A DNA stretch of 5,549 bases from Prolixibacteraceae bacterium (lineage in GTDB: Bacteria; Bacteroidota; Bacteroidia; Bacteroidales; Prolixibacteraceae). Both the position numbers and the translations under genes were made by a program. Each line of letters opens with the position of its first letter. Positions within the stretch are counted from its first letter, which is position 1. The notes below the pieces were generated by a model, which saw only the letters and a list, made by a program, of their open reading frames with translations, was not told where the DNA came from and ran no database searches. The stretch is from positions 1 through 5,549 of the forward strand of contig WRIQ01000093.1 of the NCBI GenBank assembly GCA_009782655.1, read 5' to 3'. Of the stretch, positions 1 to 5,549 are shown in pieces.

Positions 1-3
1 AAA

Positions 4-1227
4 ATGTTACTTATGATGAGAAAAATTGTTTTAGCCCTTATTTGTTGTGTGGCGATAAAATTGTCTGTTGCGGGCGGAAGCGAAAAAACAGCCGTTGATG
101 CCCGTTCCTATTGGTGTGAAACCGCATACAAGATTGCCTATCCGGTTTTGGATGCTTTGAGCAAAGAGCAGTTAAAAGCGAAGATGCCCATCGAATCGCC
201 CAATCCCGATTCGCGAAAAGATTATGCGCACCTCGAGGCTTTCGGGCGTTTGTTGTGCGGTCTGGCGCCTTGGCTCGAACTGGGGCCCGACAATACCGAC
301 GAAGGGAAAATGCGTGCCGAGTTGTTAGAACTGGCCCATAAATCGGTGAGGAAAGCCGTAGACCCCAAATCGAAGGATTATATGAATTTTTCCAAACCGA
401 GCCAGCCATTGGTTGATGCTGCATTTTTAGCGCAGGCTTTTATCCGCTCGCCAGAGAAACTCTGGGGCGGCCTCGACAAAGAAACACAAAAAATGGTCAT
501 TGAGGCTTTGAAGCTCACACGCGAGATCAAGCCTTACCTCAGCAACTGGCTTCTGTTTTCGGCAACCATCGAGGCCTTTTTCCTGCAAATTGGCGAGCCT
601 TGGGACGCCACGCGTGTTGATTTCGCACTTAATAAACATGAAGACTGGTACAAAGGCGATGGCGTGTATGGCGATGGCGTTGATTTTCATTGGGACTATT
701 ATAACAGCTATGTGATTCAGCCCATGCTGGCCGACATATATACCATTATGCTGTCTATGAAAAAATGTTCGCAACAGTCGTACGATAAGATCATGAATCG
801 GGCGATTCGTTATGGCGAAATTCAGGAGCGCCTGATTTCCCCAGAGGGTACTTTTCCCGCAATAGGACGTTCGTTGCCTTACCGTATTGGCGCCATGCAA
901 ACGCTGTCGATGGTTGCGTTGATGAAAAAGTTGCCAAAAAATGTTTCACCTGCGCAGGTAAGATGTGCCCTGACGGCGGTGGCTAAACGCATGTTCGATG
1001 CGCCCGGAACTTTCGACAAAAACGGATGGCTGACCATCGGATTTACAGGGCACCAGCCCGGAATCGCCGAAAGTTACATCTGCACCGGCAGTTTATATCT
1101 TTGCTCTGTGGGATTTTTGCATTTGGGATTGCCGCCCCAAGATGAGTTCTGGACTGCCCCCGAGGAAAAATGGACGCAACAGAAAGCTTGGAATGGAGAA
1201 AATTTCCCCATCGACAAAGCAATGTAA
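4..1227 (+). CDS. Secreted DUF2264 domain-containing protein (possible uronidase-like enzyme)
   Basis: I recognise this as a DUF2264 protein, about 400 residues, which appears full length. Residues 5-23 form a classic signal peptide (MRK, a hydrophobic run, then SVA before GG), with no convincing lipobox, so export to the periplasm is likely. The rest is mainly helical, as expected for an (alpha/alpha)6-type barrel. Conserved-looking blocks are GRLLCGLAPWLEL (81-93), NWLLFSATIEAFF (181-193), the acidic aromatic stretch GVYGDGVDFHWDYYNSY (220-236), PEGTFPAIGRSLPYR (280-294) and the C-terminal AESYICTGSLYL (355-366) with FWTAPEE (382-388). The 220-236 block, rich in Asp, His, Trp and Tyr, is the best candidate active-site region. 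From memory, DUF2264 overlaps a Bacteroides beta-glucuronidase family (CAZy GH154); function here is inference. ATGs at 4, 13 and 16 are all possible starts; 13 or 16 give the more typical signal peptide, and too little upstream sequence is present to decide. It is convergent with the peptidase gene, so it is transcribed separately. Confidence 0.85.
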   Translation: MLLMMRKIVLALICCVAIKLSVAGGSEKTAVDARSYWCETAYKIAYPVLDALSKEQLKAKMPIESPNPDSRKDYAHLEAFGRLLCGLAPWLELGPDNTDEGKMRAELLELAHKSVRKAVDPKSKDYMNFSKPSQPLVDAAFLAQAFIRSPEKLWGGLDKETQKMVIEALKLTREIKPYLSNWLLFSATIEAFFLQIGEPWDATRVDFALNKHEDWYKGDGVYGDGVDFHWDYYNSYVIQPMLADIYTIMLSMKKCSQQSYDKIMNRAIRYGEIQERLISPEGTFPAIGRSLPYRIGAMQTLSMVALMKKLPKNVSPAQVRCALTAVAKRMFDAPGTFDKNGWLTIGFTGHQPGIAESYICTGSLYLCSVGFLHLGLPPQDEFWTAPEEKWTQQKAWNGENFPIDKAM

Positions 1228-1271
1228 AATATTTATGATTTTAGATTGGCAATTCTCAATTGATTCGCAAA

Positions 1272-3419
1272 CTACCTGACAATTTCCATCTCATCGAGAA
1301 GATAACCGGCTCCGGCAAATTTGTCGATTATGAAAAGTGCATAGCGGATATCAAGGGCGATGTTTCGGCAACGTTCCGGATCGAACATAATGTCGCTCAT
1401 GGTTCCTTCCCAGCATCGGTCGAAATTGATGCCTGTCAGATGTCCGTCGCCGTTCACGACGGGGCTTCCCGAATTTCCGCCTGTGGTATGATTGGAGGCG
1501 ATGAAGCAAACCGGCATCGCGTCGTTTAGGCCGTAGACCCCGTAATCCCTATTATTATAAAGCTCTTGCAGTCGAGCGGGTACATCGTAATCGTATATGT
1601 CGGGATTACCTTTTTCGATAATTCCTTCAAGCGTTGTATAGTGTTTATATTCAATGCCATCGCGCGGTTCGAAACCTTCCACTTTCCCATAGGAAACGCG
1701 CAGCGTGAAATTGGCGTCGGGGTAGAGCGCCTGTCCTTCCTTGAATTGCATGACACCGTTCATATATTGCTTCATTTCGGATTCGATATCGAGTTCCAGC
1801 GCTTTGATCGGTGCCCCGACGGTTTTGTTGTAATGTGTGAGCAATTCCCTATAAAGCGCGAACACAGGGTCTTTCAGCAGTTTCGTGATTTGCTTTTGCG
1901 AATTGGAGGCAAAAATTTCGGTGAGTTTTCCGTAGTCGGTTAAAATCGATTTGCGGTAAAATTTCTCAATAAGCTTGTCGCCGACATATTTATTCAAAAC
2001 ATCGGACAAGGCGGCGGGCAGGAATTGATTTTCCACATTTTCGGCCAAACGTGGAAGTAGCGACATAAATAGTTCTTCGTCAATGGGTTGGTGAAAATTT
2101 TTCAAAAAACCATCGAGGAGTCTGTTGATGGTAACCTGCATATTTTCAGTTATTTCGCCATCTCTCTCCATTTGGTTGAAGAACGAATTTATATAGGAAG
2201 CCACAAGGAAAATTTCAGCGCCGCTCCATACAACTTCCGAGTAATAATCGGAAGCTTTGGCAAGCGGGGCGTATGCGGTATAAATCTCTCCGAAATGGCC
2301 GAACATATCTTTGTATTGGCTGTCCCAAGTTCCCTGACGGCGTGCCCAATTTTCGAACGATTTTTCAAATTCCTTCTTTTTTTGAACGGCGTCAAGCCTT
2401 TTCAGACCCAATATTTCGCCCTGCCATCTTTTCCATGAATTTGAGATACTGGCATGTTTCGAGGCGTACTGAATCCTGACTTTGGCATTGTCTTTCGTGT
2501 GGCGGTTCAATATTTCCAGTTTGATGTCGCGAAGGGCGATTCTGTCGGGATTGCGTTGAGTCATAATAAGATCGACAGCGTTGGAAGTGATGTATTGTTG
2601 CGTGGTTCCGGGATTTCCAAAAACCATGGTAAAATCGCCGGGTTGCACTCCCTGTAGCGAGATTGGGAAAAATTTTCCGGGTTTGTAGGGCACATTCTCT
2701 TCCGAAAATTGCGCCGGCTCGTTATCTTTTCCCGCATATACCCTGAAAAGGGCGAAGTCGCCGGTATGACGCGGCCACGTCCAGTTGTCAGTATCGCCGC
2801 CAAATTTGCCGATGGCCGACGGAGGAGCGCCCACCAATCGCACATCGGTATAAACTTTATGAACATACAGAAAATATTGATTGCCATAAAACAGAGGCTT
2901 CACCTGAACGCGATATTTCCCGTTTTCGCGGGCTTCCTTTTCTATTTCCGCAATGTTGTTTTTCTTTTGCGCTTCCAATTCTGCAGCGTCGCTTAGGTTC
3001 TGCGTATTTTCCAATACCTTATCGGTGACATCTTCCATGCGTTCGAGGAAACTCACGCTCAGCCCGGGATTGGGAAGCTCTTCGTTCCGGTTCATTGCCC
3101 AGAATCCGTGTGTCAGGTAGTCGTTCTCAACCGAGCTGTGCATTTGAACTTGCGAGTAGCCGCAATGATGGTTGGTGATGAGCAAGCCGTCGGGCGAGAT
3201 CATTTCGCCGGTGCAGCCGCCGCCGAAAATGACAACCGCATCTTTCATGCTTACATTATTAATATCGTATATATCTTCGGCCGTCAACCGGAAACCCATT
3301 TGCTGCATCTCTTCAATATTGTATTTTTTCAACAGTGTGGGAATCCACATTCCTTCGTGGGCGCTGAGCGAAACCACACACAACAGGAAAACTTGAATAA
3401 ACAAAAAAAACTTCTTCAT
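1272..3419 (-). CDS. dpp11: Asp/Glu-specific dipeptidyl-peptidase, family S46 (DPP11)
   Basis: This 715-residue serine exopeptidase removes dipeptides with Asp or Glu in second position from peptide N-termini, in the periplasm. Residues 1-20 are a signal peptide ending SLSA, just before the family's HEGMW mature start. The split chymotrypsin-like domain carries the triad: His85 in TNHHCG, Asp221 in WPRHTGDF and Ser650 in GGNSGSP. Cys69 and Cys86 could form a disulfide. A long helical domain lies between the barrel halves (roughly 230-560). NFDRCWEGTMSD places Arg668 exactly 18 residues after the catalytic Ser, as in Porphyromonas gingivalis DPP11 (Ser655/Arg673, from memory), where this Arg binds the acidic side chain; DPP7 has Gly there. 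Asp667 and Asn212-Trp213 fit the residues that hold the free amino end. The start at 3419 was chosen because a longer reading from 3473 puts 18 extra residues before the signal peptide. No Shine-Dalgarno site is visible. No type IX C-terminal sorting domain follows the catalytic domain. Length is normal for S46. Confidence 0.95.
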   Translation of the reverse strand: MKKFFLFIQVFLLCVVSLSAHEGMWIPTLLKKYNIEEMQQMGFRLTAEDIYDINNVSMKDAVVIFGGGCTGEMISPDGLLITNHHCGYSQVQMHSSVENDYLTHGFWAMNRNEELPNPGLSVSFLERMEDVTDKVLENTQNLSDAAELEAQKKNNIAEIEKEARENGKYRVQVKPLFYGNQYFLYVHKVYTDVRLVGAPPSAIGKFGGDTDNWTWPRHTGDFALFRVYAGKDNEPAQFSEENVPYKPGKFFPISLQGVQPGDFTMVFGNPGTTQQYITSNAVDLIMTQRNPDRIALRDIKLEILNRHTKDNAKVRIQYASKHASISNSWKRWQGEILGLKRLDAVQKKKEFEKSFENWARRQGTWDSQYKDMFGHFGEIYTAYAPLAKASDYYSEVVWSGAEIFLVASYINSFFNQMERDGEITENMQVTINRLLDGFLKNFHQPIDEELFMSLLPRLAENVENQFLPAALSDVLNKYVGDKLIEKFYRKSILTDYGKLTEIFASNSQKQITKLLKDPVFALYRELLTHYNKTVGAPIKALELDIESEMKQYMNGVMQFKEGQALYPDANFTLRVSYGKVEGFEPRDGIEYKHYTTLEGIIEKGNPDIYDYDVPARLQELYNNRDYGVYGLNDAMPVCFIASNHTTGGNSGSPVVNGDGHLTGINFDRCWEGTMSDIMFDPERCRNIALDIRYALFIIDKFAGAGYLLDEMEIVR

Positions 3420-3449
3420 TGTCAATATATTGGCTTTATGCTTGCCGAT

Positions 3450-3461
3450 TCCGAATTCGGA
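3450..3461. promoter_or_regulatory. 12-bp perfect palindrome in the dpp11 leader
   Basis: TCCGAATTCGGA is a perfect 12-bp palindrome lying between the candidate dpp11 promoter and the start codon, about 30 nt upstream of the ATG. It could be a protein-binding site. As RNA it has no loop unless the centre opens, so a strong hairpin is unlikely. A role is inferred from position only. Confidence 0.3.
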
Positions 3462-3489
3462 GAAGGCTGTCATGATTTTTTTAACGGAA

Positions 3490-3521
3490 CGAAAATAGTG
3501 TTTTTTTGGAGATGCGCCAAA
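3490..3521 (-). promoter_or_regulatory. Candidate Bacteroidetes promoter for dpp11
   Basis: On the minus strand, TTTG (3521-3518) is followed after exactly 20 bp by TATTTTCG (3497-3490), one mismatch from the Bacteroidetes -7 consensus TAnnTTTG. Transcription would start near 3483, giving a leader of about 65 nt before the ATG at 3419. The -33 box directly abuts the hairpin at 3523-3541. Spacing and position are good, but short motifs in AT-rich DNA can arise by chance. Confidence 0.4.
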
Positions 3522-3522
3522 T

Positions 3523-3541
3523 CACATCCTGTAAGGATGTG
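3523..3541. repeat. Perfect inverted repeat (8-bp stem, 3-nt loop), likely part of a dispersed repeat
   Basis: CACATCCT (3523-3530) and AGGATGTG (3534-3541) are exact reverse complements around GTA. The ATCCTGTAAGGAT core, followed by a GTAGGAGAAA-like stretch and AACAAACC (about 3550-3574), resembles from memory a short interspersed repeat common between Bacteroidetes genes. It is not a good terminator: read on the minus strand, the direction of both neighbours, it is followed by an A run (complement of 3501-3507) rather than a T run. It sits immediately upstream of the candidate -33 box of dpp11. Confidence 0.55.
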
Positions 3542-3575
3542 CCGCTCAGTAGGAGAAATCATGCCGAACAAACCA

Positions 3576-3586
3576 GAGGCTGCCTC
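3576..3586. repeat. Short inverted repeat GAGGC-T-GCCTC
   Basis: GAGGC (3576-3580) and GCCTC (3582-3586) form a perfect 11-bp interrupted palindrome, followed by AAAAGC. The GAGGCTGCCTCAAAA string resembles, from memory, ends of insertion-sequence-like elements in Bacteroides, but no partner end or transposase is present here. It is either a remnant end or part of the same repeat debris as the neighbouring hairpin. Confidence 0.3.
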
Positions 3587-3602
3587 AAAAGCAAAAATTT
3601 TT

Positions 3603-3690
3603 CACCACAAGGTTCAGAAAGGGTTTCCACAAAGAACACAAAGCCGTGAATATCAATGTGTATTTGTTTGGTGCTCTTTGTGGTTAAGCC
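3603..3690. repeat. Degenerate CACAAAG-type repeat with inverted ends
   Basis: The left part holds related units on the plus strand: CACCACAAGG (3603-3612), CCACAAAGA (3627-3635) and ACACAAAG (3636-3643). The right part ends in the reverse complement, TCTTTGTGG (3675-3683), which exactly matches CCACAAAGA; ACCACAA at 3604-3610 also matches TTGTGGT at 3678-3684. Such CACAAAG clusters with a CTTTGTGG end are, from memory, scattered between genes in many Bacteroidetes genomes. The element lies just downstream of the aminotransferase stop, codes for nothing evident, and could fold in the transcript as an imperfect long hairpin aiding 3' end formation. With the other items listed, it accounts for most of the 300-bp gap 3420-3719. 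Confidence 0.5.
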
Positions 3691-3719
3691 AGCCTTATTC
3701 TCATTTTTGAAATCGGTAA

Positions 3720-4913
3720 TTATTTCAATTTTGCAAGTTCTGTCTTAATGTTTGTCAACGCTTTTGTGAGTTCTTCTTCCGAAGCGGCATAGCTTAACCG
3801 AAAACATTCGGGCGCTCCGAAAGCGCTACCCGACACAACGCCCACATGCGCTTTGCTCAAAATATAATAGCATAAATCGTCGGCGTCTTTAATTTCTGTT
3901 TCGCCATTGGATTTTCCAAAATAGGACGAACATTCGGGGAAAACATAGAAAGCGCCGTCGGGTTTGCTGGTTTTCAGACCGGGAATATCGCTCAACAGCT
4001 TCAGTACCAGATCGCGGCGTTTTTCAAACTGGACAACCATTTTGAGCATATCGGCTTCTCCGCAGTTGAAAGCGGCGGCGGCGGCAATTTGGGCAACCGA
4101 ATTGGCTCCCGATGTGAACTGGCCCTGTAATTTATTGCAGGCTTTGGCAATCCAGACGGGCGCAGCAATAAATCCGATGCGGTAGCCGGTCATGGCGTAG
4201 GATTTAGATACTCCGTTGATAATCACAACTCTGTCGCGAATTTCGGGAAATTGCGCAATCGACTCGAACTTTTTACCATATATAATGTGTTCGTAAATTT
4301 CGTCGGAGATGATGATGATATTTGGATGTTTCGCGAAAATGTCGGCAAAAGCTTTCAACTCGTTGCGCGTGTAAACGCTTCCGGTGGGGTTGCTTGGACT
4401 GCTGAATAAAAACGCGCGAGTTTTGGGAGTTATGGCTGCCTCAAGTTGTTCGGGCGTGATTTTAAAATCGTTGTCAACGGTTGTTGTGATTACAACGTTA
4501 ATGCCTTCCGAAAAATTTACCAAATCGACATAAGTAACCCAGTAAGGAGCGGGGACAATCACCTCATCGCCTTTGTCTATAAGTACTTGCAACACATTGG
4601 CCAGCGAGTGCTTGGCTCCGTTGGAAACGATGATTTGGTTGGCGTTGTATTCCAGATTGTTTTCCCGTTTGAGTTTGTTACAAATCGCTTCAAGCAATTC
4701 CGGATATCCCTGAATGGGAGAGTAGTACGAGTAATTATCGTCGACTGCTTTTTTGGCGGCCTCTTTAATAATATCAGGAGTCGGAAAATCAGGTTCCCCA
4801 ACTCCCAAACTGATTACATCTATCCCTTGCGCTTTCAGTTCGCGGCTTTTTTGCGCTACGGCAAGTGTGGCCGATTCCGAAAGCCTGTTAATACGTTCTG
4901 CTACTCTGTTCAT
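3720..4913 (-). CDS. aspC: PLP-dependent aspartate aminotransferase, class I, subgroup 1-beta
   Basis: The 397-residue cytoplasmic enzyme most likely moves the amino group between aspartate and 2-oxoglutarate, giving oxaloacetate and glutamate. Fold-type I landmarks are complete: GVGEPDFPTP (37-46), YSPIQGYPELL (64-74), SNGAKHSL (97-104), APYWVTY (122-128) stacking near the cofactor, SSPSNPTG with Asn175 (171-178), SDEIYEH with Asp204 and Tyr207 (203-209), the Schiff-base lysine Lys237 in GVSKSYAMTGYRIG, and Arg372 in FRLSYA binding the substrate carboxylate. The APYWVTY block and overall length match the Thermus/Bacillus-type (1-beta) enzymes. Some 1-beta members also act on prephenate, so broader specificity cannot be excluded. 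The start at 4913 (MNRVAERINRL) matches the family; a start at 4979 would add a lysine-rich 22-residue tail encoded by leader DNA. The leader has only a purine-rich AGAAG-like stretch. It lies 164 bp after the GroES-like stop and 300 bp before dpp11 on the same strand, so independent transcription is probable. No motif is missing. Confidence 0.93.
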   Translation of the reverse strand: MNRVAERINRLSESATLAVAQKSRELKAQGIDVISLGVGEPDFPTPDIIKEAAKKAVDDNYSYYSPIQGYPELLEAICNKLKRENNLEYNANQIIVSNGAKHSLANVLQVLIDKGDEVIVPAPYWVTYVDLVNFSEGINVVITTTVDNDFKITPEQLEAAITPKTRAFLFSSPSNPTGSVYTRNELKAFADIFAKHPNIIIISDEIYEHIIYGKKFESIAQFPEIRDRVVIINGVSKSYAMTGYRIGFIAAPVWIAKACNKLQGQFTSGANSVAQIAAAAAFNCGEADMLKMVVQFEKRRDLVLKLLSDIPGLKTSKPDGAFYVFPECSSYFGKSNGETEIKDADDLCYYILSKAHVGVVSGSAFGAPECFRLSYAASEEELTKALTNIKTELAKLK

Positions 4914-4930
4914 AATTTGTCGTTTCTTCT

Positions 4931-5004
4931 TTTTGTGCAATTTATATAATAAATGAAATTGGCGGATGGAAAAGCTCAAAATGTAATAATTTTGTGCAAT
5001 TTAT
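4931..5004. repeat. Two exact copies of a 15-bp direct repeat upstream of the aminotransferase
   Basis: TTTTGTGCAATTTAT occurs at 4931-4945 and again at 4990-5004, with a 59-bp start-to-start spacing (minus strand ATAAATTGCACAAAA). One copy ends 18 bp before the aminotransferase ATG; the other lies further upstream, inside the spacer of the weak promoter candidate. The core TTGTGCAA has TTG/CAA symmetry, as protein-binding sites often do. Fifteen exact bases repeated within 75 bp is unlikely by chance even in AT-rich DNA, but could also come from a local duplication. A paired operator is a reasonable inference. Confidence 0.5.
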
Positions 5005-5011
5005 TTACAAA
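4978..5011 (-). promoter_or_regulatory. Weak candidate promoter for the aminotransferase
   Basis: On the minus strand TTTG (5011-5008) is followed after 22 bp by TACATTTT (4985-4978), one mismatch from TAnnTTTG. Spacing is slightly long. It would start transcription roughly 60 nt before the ATG at 4913 and would place one 15-bp repeat copy inside the promoter and the other in the leader. This is the best match I found in 4914-5077, but it is not strong. Confidence 0.25.
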
Positions 5012-5045
5012 TACATTGACTTTAGGCAATTTTTCTGACATCAAT

Positions 5046-5064
5046 ATCGATAAAAGAGATCGAT
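5046..5064. repeat. ATCGAT pair just downstream of the GroES-like gene
   Basis: ATCGAT occurs at 5046-5051 and 5059-5064. Each is self-complementary and they can pair across a 7-nt loop, 14 nt past the GroES-like stop. Read on the minus strand there is no T run after the stem, so it is at most a weak 3' end structure rather than a standard terminator. Confidence 0.2.
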
Positions 5065-5077
5065 GTTTTGAAAAATA

Positions 5078-5461
5078 TTACTCCATGAGCATCTCGTCGC
5101 GGATCAACATCAAAATGCTGCTGTGGGGCAGGATGGTGTATTTTTCGCAATTAAACTCTATTTCGAAACCGCTTTTGTTAAGATAGACGGCCAGATCGCC
5201 GCGTTGCGCCTGAAGCGATACATATTTCACCGATTCTTTTTTCTCTTTCCATGGTTCGTCTTCATCGGTCATGGCCGGAATGGGAAAACCCGGCCCGGTT
5301 TTTACAACATAGCCGCTTAGCAACTTTTCATTTTCCTGTACGGACGGAGGCAAAATCAATCCCGAAGCTGTTTTTTGTTCGGGATTCTTGGGCTTTATCA
5401 AAACTCTGTCGCCGATTAATATAAAACGGTCGAGATTGTTTTCTTCAATTTTTAACGACAT
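5078..5461 (-). CDS. GroES-like co-chaperonin family protein (divergent, extended)
   Basis: The 127-residue cytoplasmic protein has the Cpn10/GroES pattern. GDRVLIKPKNPEQKTASGLILPP (17-39) aligns with the DRVIVKR...GGIVL segment of GroES; residues about 29-49 match the mobile loop, and LIL (35-37) corresponds to the IVL tripeptide that docks onto GroEL. LSGYVVKTGPG (48-58) matches the GEVLAVGNG strand and turn, QRGDLAVYLNKSGFEIEFNCEKYTILPHSSILMLI (86-120) the KVGDIVIF...YLI..SDILA half. It differs from the usual 94-97 residues by about 12 extra N-terminal residues and a charged insertion at 59-85 (DEDEPWKEKKE) around the roof or domain junction. No groEL is next to it within the window, unlike a standard groESL pair, so this is probably the second, stand-alone GroES-like protein found in many Bacteroidetes. 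Whether it caps GroEL or does something else cannot be told from sequence. The start at 5461 follows a good promoter match and an AT-rich leader without a Shine-Dalgarno site. Confidence 0.88.
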   Translation of the reverse strand: MSLKIEENNLDRFILIGDRVLIKPKNPEQKTASGLILPPSVQENEKLLSGYVVKTGPGFPIPAMTDEDEPWKEKKESVKYVSLQAQRGDLAVYLNKSGFEIEFNCEKYTILPHSSILMLIRDEMLME

Positions 5462-5491
5462 ACCAAATTTTGTTCAAACGTTATTCTTCAA

Positions 5492-5523
5492 CAAAGGTAT
5501 AAATTAACCGGTTTTCCTTCAAA
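5492..5523 (-). promoter_or_regulatory. Bacteroidetes-type promoter for the GroES-like gene
   Basis: On the minus strand TTTG (5523-5520) is followed after exactly 20 bp by TACCTTTG (5499-5492), a full match to the -7 consensus TAnnTTTG. Transcription should begin around 5485, leaving a leader of roughly 24 nt. The spacer contains the 8-bp palindrome AACCGGTT (5506-5513), and a 10-bp palindrome GAATTAATTC lies just upstream (5533-5542); either might be an operator. No CIRCE-like heat-shock element is visible in the 88 bp available. Confidence 0.6.
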
Positions 5524-5549
5524 AAATGATATGAATTAATTCGTTTAGC

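Noticed and set aside
427..900. A 157-codon minus-strand open frame within the DUF2264 gene
   Set aside because: It is a shadow of the real gene; the conserved protein family is on the plus strand.
1250..1262. CAATT-CTC-AATTG hairpin between the convergent genes as a shared terminator
   Set aside because: Only five mostly A-T base pairs and no clear T run on either strand; too weak to call, and the 44-bp gap shows nothing better.
3420..3473. An N-terminal extension of DPP11 starting at 3473
   Set aside because: It would put 18 polar residues in front of a clear signal peptide and covers the palindromic leader.
3523..3541. The 8-bp hairpin as a rho-independent terminator of the aminotransferase gene
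   Set aside because: It lies about 180 bp past the stop and is followed on the transcribed strand by an A run rather than T run.
3603..3690. A CRISPR-like array from the recurring CACAAAG units
   Set aside because: Units are short, variable and closely packed, with no regular spacers and no cas genes.
3108..3710. A 200-codon plus-strand open frame running antisense to the 5' part of dpp11 and across the gap
   Set aside because: It is largely the reverse of a well-supported peptidase gene, has no recognisable domain, and passes through repeat-like DNA.
4446..4949. A 167-codon plus-strand open frame antisense to the aminotransferase
   Set aside because: It mirrors conserved coding sequence of a complete enzyme and its product has no recognisable family or credible start signal.
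4914..4979. An N-terminal extension of the aminotransferase starting at 4979
   Set aside because: The family begins at MNRVAERINRL; the extra 22 residues are lysine-rich and encoded by the AT-rich leader that holds a 15-bp repeat copy.

Overview
The window looks like ordinary chromosome from a member of the Bacteroidota, most likely the order Bacteroidales. Three things suggest this: a family S46 dipeptidyl-peptidase with the DPP11 signature, starts without Shine-Dalgarno sites in AT-rich leaders, and Bacteroidetes-type promoter boxes (TTTG, about 20 bp, TAnnTTTG). The placement rests on protein families and signals recognised by eye, not on a database match.

Layout. Positions 4-1227 (+) encode a secreted DUF2264 protein, a helical-barrel family tied in gut Bacteroidetes to polysaccharide or uronic-acid processing. 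It converges on the next gene, with 44 bp between the two stop codons. Positions 1272-3419 (-) encode a periplasmic S46 peptidase with the acidic-specificity arginine of DPP11. Positions 3420-3719 are non-coding: a candidate dpp11 promoter, a 12-bp palindrome in the leader, a perfect hairpin, and what look like worn dispersed repeats. Positions 3720-4913 (-) encode a class I (1-beta) PLP-dependent aspartate aminotransferase. Positions 4914-5077 hold two exact copies of a 15-bp sequence around a weak promoter candidate. Positions 5078-5461 (-) encode a divergent, extended GroES-like co-chaperonin. Its upstream region, to the window end, has the best promoter match here.

How the genes fit together. 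DPP11 releases dipeptides with Asp or Glu in second position from peptide N-termini in the periplasm. The aminotransferase next door interconverts aspartate/oxaloacetate and glutamate/2-oxoglutarate in the cytoplasm. This fits peptide-based growth on acidic amino acids, but the repeat-filled 300-bp gap argues against a simple operon. The GroES-like gene and the DUF2264 gene have no obvious link to them. I see no phage, CRISPR, toxin-antitoxin or intact insertion sequence. No clearly new system is present; the most unusual items are the orphan GroES-like protein, the paired 15-bp repeats before the aminotransferase, and the repeat debris upstream of dpp11.
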